From an uncultured Bacteroidales bacterium (lineage in GTDB: Bacteria; Bacteroidota; Bacteroidia; Bacteroidales; P3), in the NCBI GenBank assembly GCA_937915785.1, contig CALGGY010000007.1, positions 1 through 15,559 of the forward strand: a DNA stretch of 15,559 bases. Direction: 5' to 3'. Shown one piece after another: positions 15,446 through 15,559 of this stretch. A program made the position numbers and the translations under genes. How positions within the stretch are numbered: position 1 is the first letter of the stretch; each line of letters opens with the position of its first letter. Under the pieces are notes generated by a model. It was not told where the DNA came from, searched no databases, and saw nothing but the letters and a program-made list of their open reading frames with translations.

Positions 15446-15477
15446 TTTGCAACATCGAAAAAAAAATCGTACTTTTG
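15446..15477 (+). promoter_or_regulatory. Bacteroidota-type promoter for tRNA-Val
   Basis: TTTG (15446-15449), a 20-nt spacer and TACTTTTG (15470-15477) match the phylum consensus perfectly. The -7 box overlaps a small inverted repeat, TTTTGC (15473-15478) with GCAAAA (15483-15488). The tRNA starts 28 nt after the box, giving a short leader that must be trimmed. Confidence 0.85.
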
Positions 15478-15504
15478 CAATCGCAAAACGAAGCAAGTTT
15501 TTTC

Positions 15505-15559
15505 GGTCTGTTAGCTCAGTTGGTTCAGAGCGCTTCCTTCACACGGAAGAGGTCGAGAG
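15505..15559 (+). tRNA. tRNA-Val (anticodon CAC), truncated by the window end
   Basis: The first 55 nt of a tRNA are present: 5' acceptor strand GGTCTGT, D stem GCTC/GAGC, and anticodon stem CTTCC/GGAAG around the loop TTCACAC. This gives anticodon CAC for valine codon GUG. AGGTC is the variable loop and GAGAG the 5' half of the T stem. The T loop and the 3' acceptor strand lie beyond the window, so acceptor pairing cannot be checked. A perfect promoter lies upstream. Confidence 0.9.

Noticed and set aside
15217..15486. 89-residue Phe/Lys/Cys-rich frame upstream of the MalY/PatB-type gene
   Set aside because: Its composition reflects AT-rich intergenic DNA, it overlaps the tRNA-Val promoter, and it has no family resemblance.
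1..15559. Search for CRISPR arrays, insertion sequences, phage genes, toxin-antitoxin pairs and known defence genes
   Set aside because: No regularly spaced repeats, transposase or integrase motifs, or recognised defence proteins were found. PglZ occurs here as part of PorX, not in a BREX or phage-growth-limitation locus.

Overview
The window looks like a chromosomal segment from a member of the Bacteroidota, probably order Bacteroidales. The evidence is promoters of the Bacteroidota type (TTTG, about 20 nt, TAnnTTTG) upstream of several genes, no Shine-Dalgarno sequences, a PorX-type response regulator, a Bacteroidota-type LptE lipoprotein and a long DUF2723 membrane protein. Coding regions are GC-rich at third codon positions while the intergenic gaps are very AT-rich. 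Genus cannot be assigned from the sequence alone.

Layout. (1) 193-4017, minus strand: a two-gene envelope unit, an LptE-family lipoprotein followed 6 nt later by a 1094-residue GT-C-like DUF2723 protein related to TMEM260-type protein O-mannosyltransferases. (2) 4018-4390: a 373-nt AT-rich divergent regulatory region with promoter elements for both sides and several inverted repeats. (3) 4391-10054, plus strand: a tight three-gene run, cysS, dnaG and a 702-residue membrane protein that joins a CASTOR/POLLUX-like four-helix channel region, two Rossmann (TrkA-N/RCK-like) domains and a C-terminal RyR-like domain. (4) 10131-11681, minus strand: porX, a receiver plus PglZ-domain regulator, convergent with the channel gene. 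(5) 11919-13658, plus strand: a phosphohexomutase gene with a clear promoter and a strong terminator. (6) 13742-13815, minus strand: tRNA-Ala(GGC), sharing that bidirectional terminator. (7) 14041-15210, minus strand: a MalY/PatB-type PLP enzyme. (8) 15505 to the end, plus strand: tRNA-Val(CAC), cut off by the window edge.

Most of the content is housekeeping: tRNA charging, replication priming, sugar phosphates and sulfur amino acids. No mobile element, CRISPR array, phage gene or toxin-antitoxin pair was seen. The most unusual item is the RyR/RCK channel-like protein, which appears to be co-transcribed with dnaG and lies tail-to-tail with the oligonucleotide-phosphodiesterase-type regulator PorX. 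The envelope genes and PorX fit an organism with an LPS outer membrane, protein O-glycosylation and type IX secretion; the last two are inferred from gene families, not shown here.
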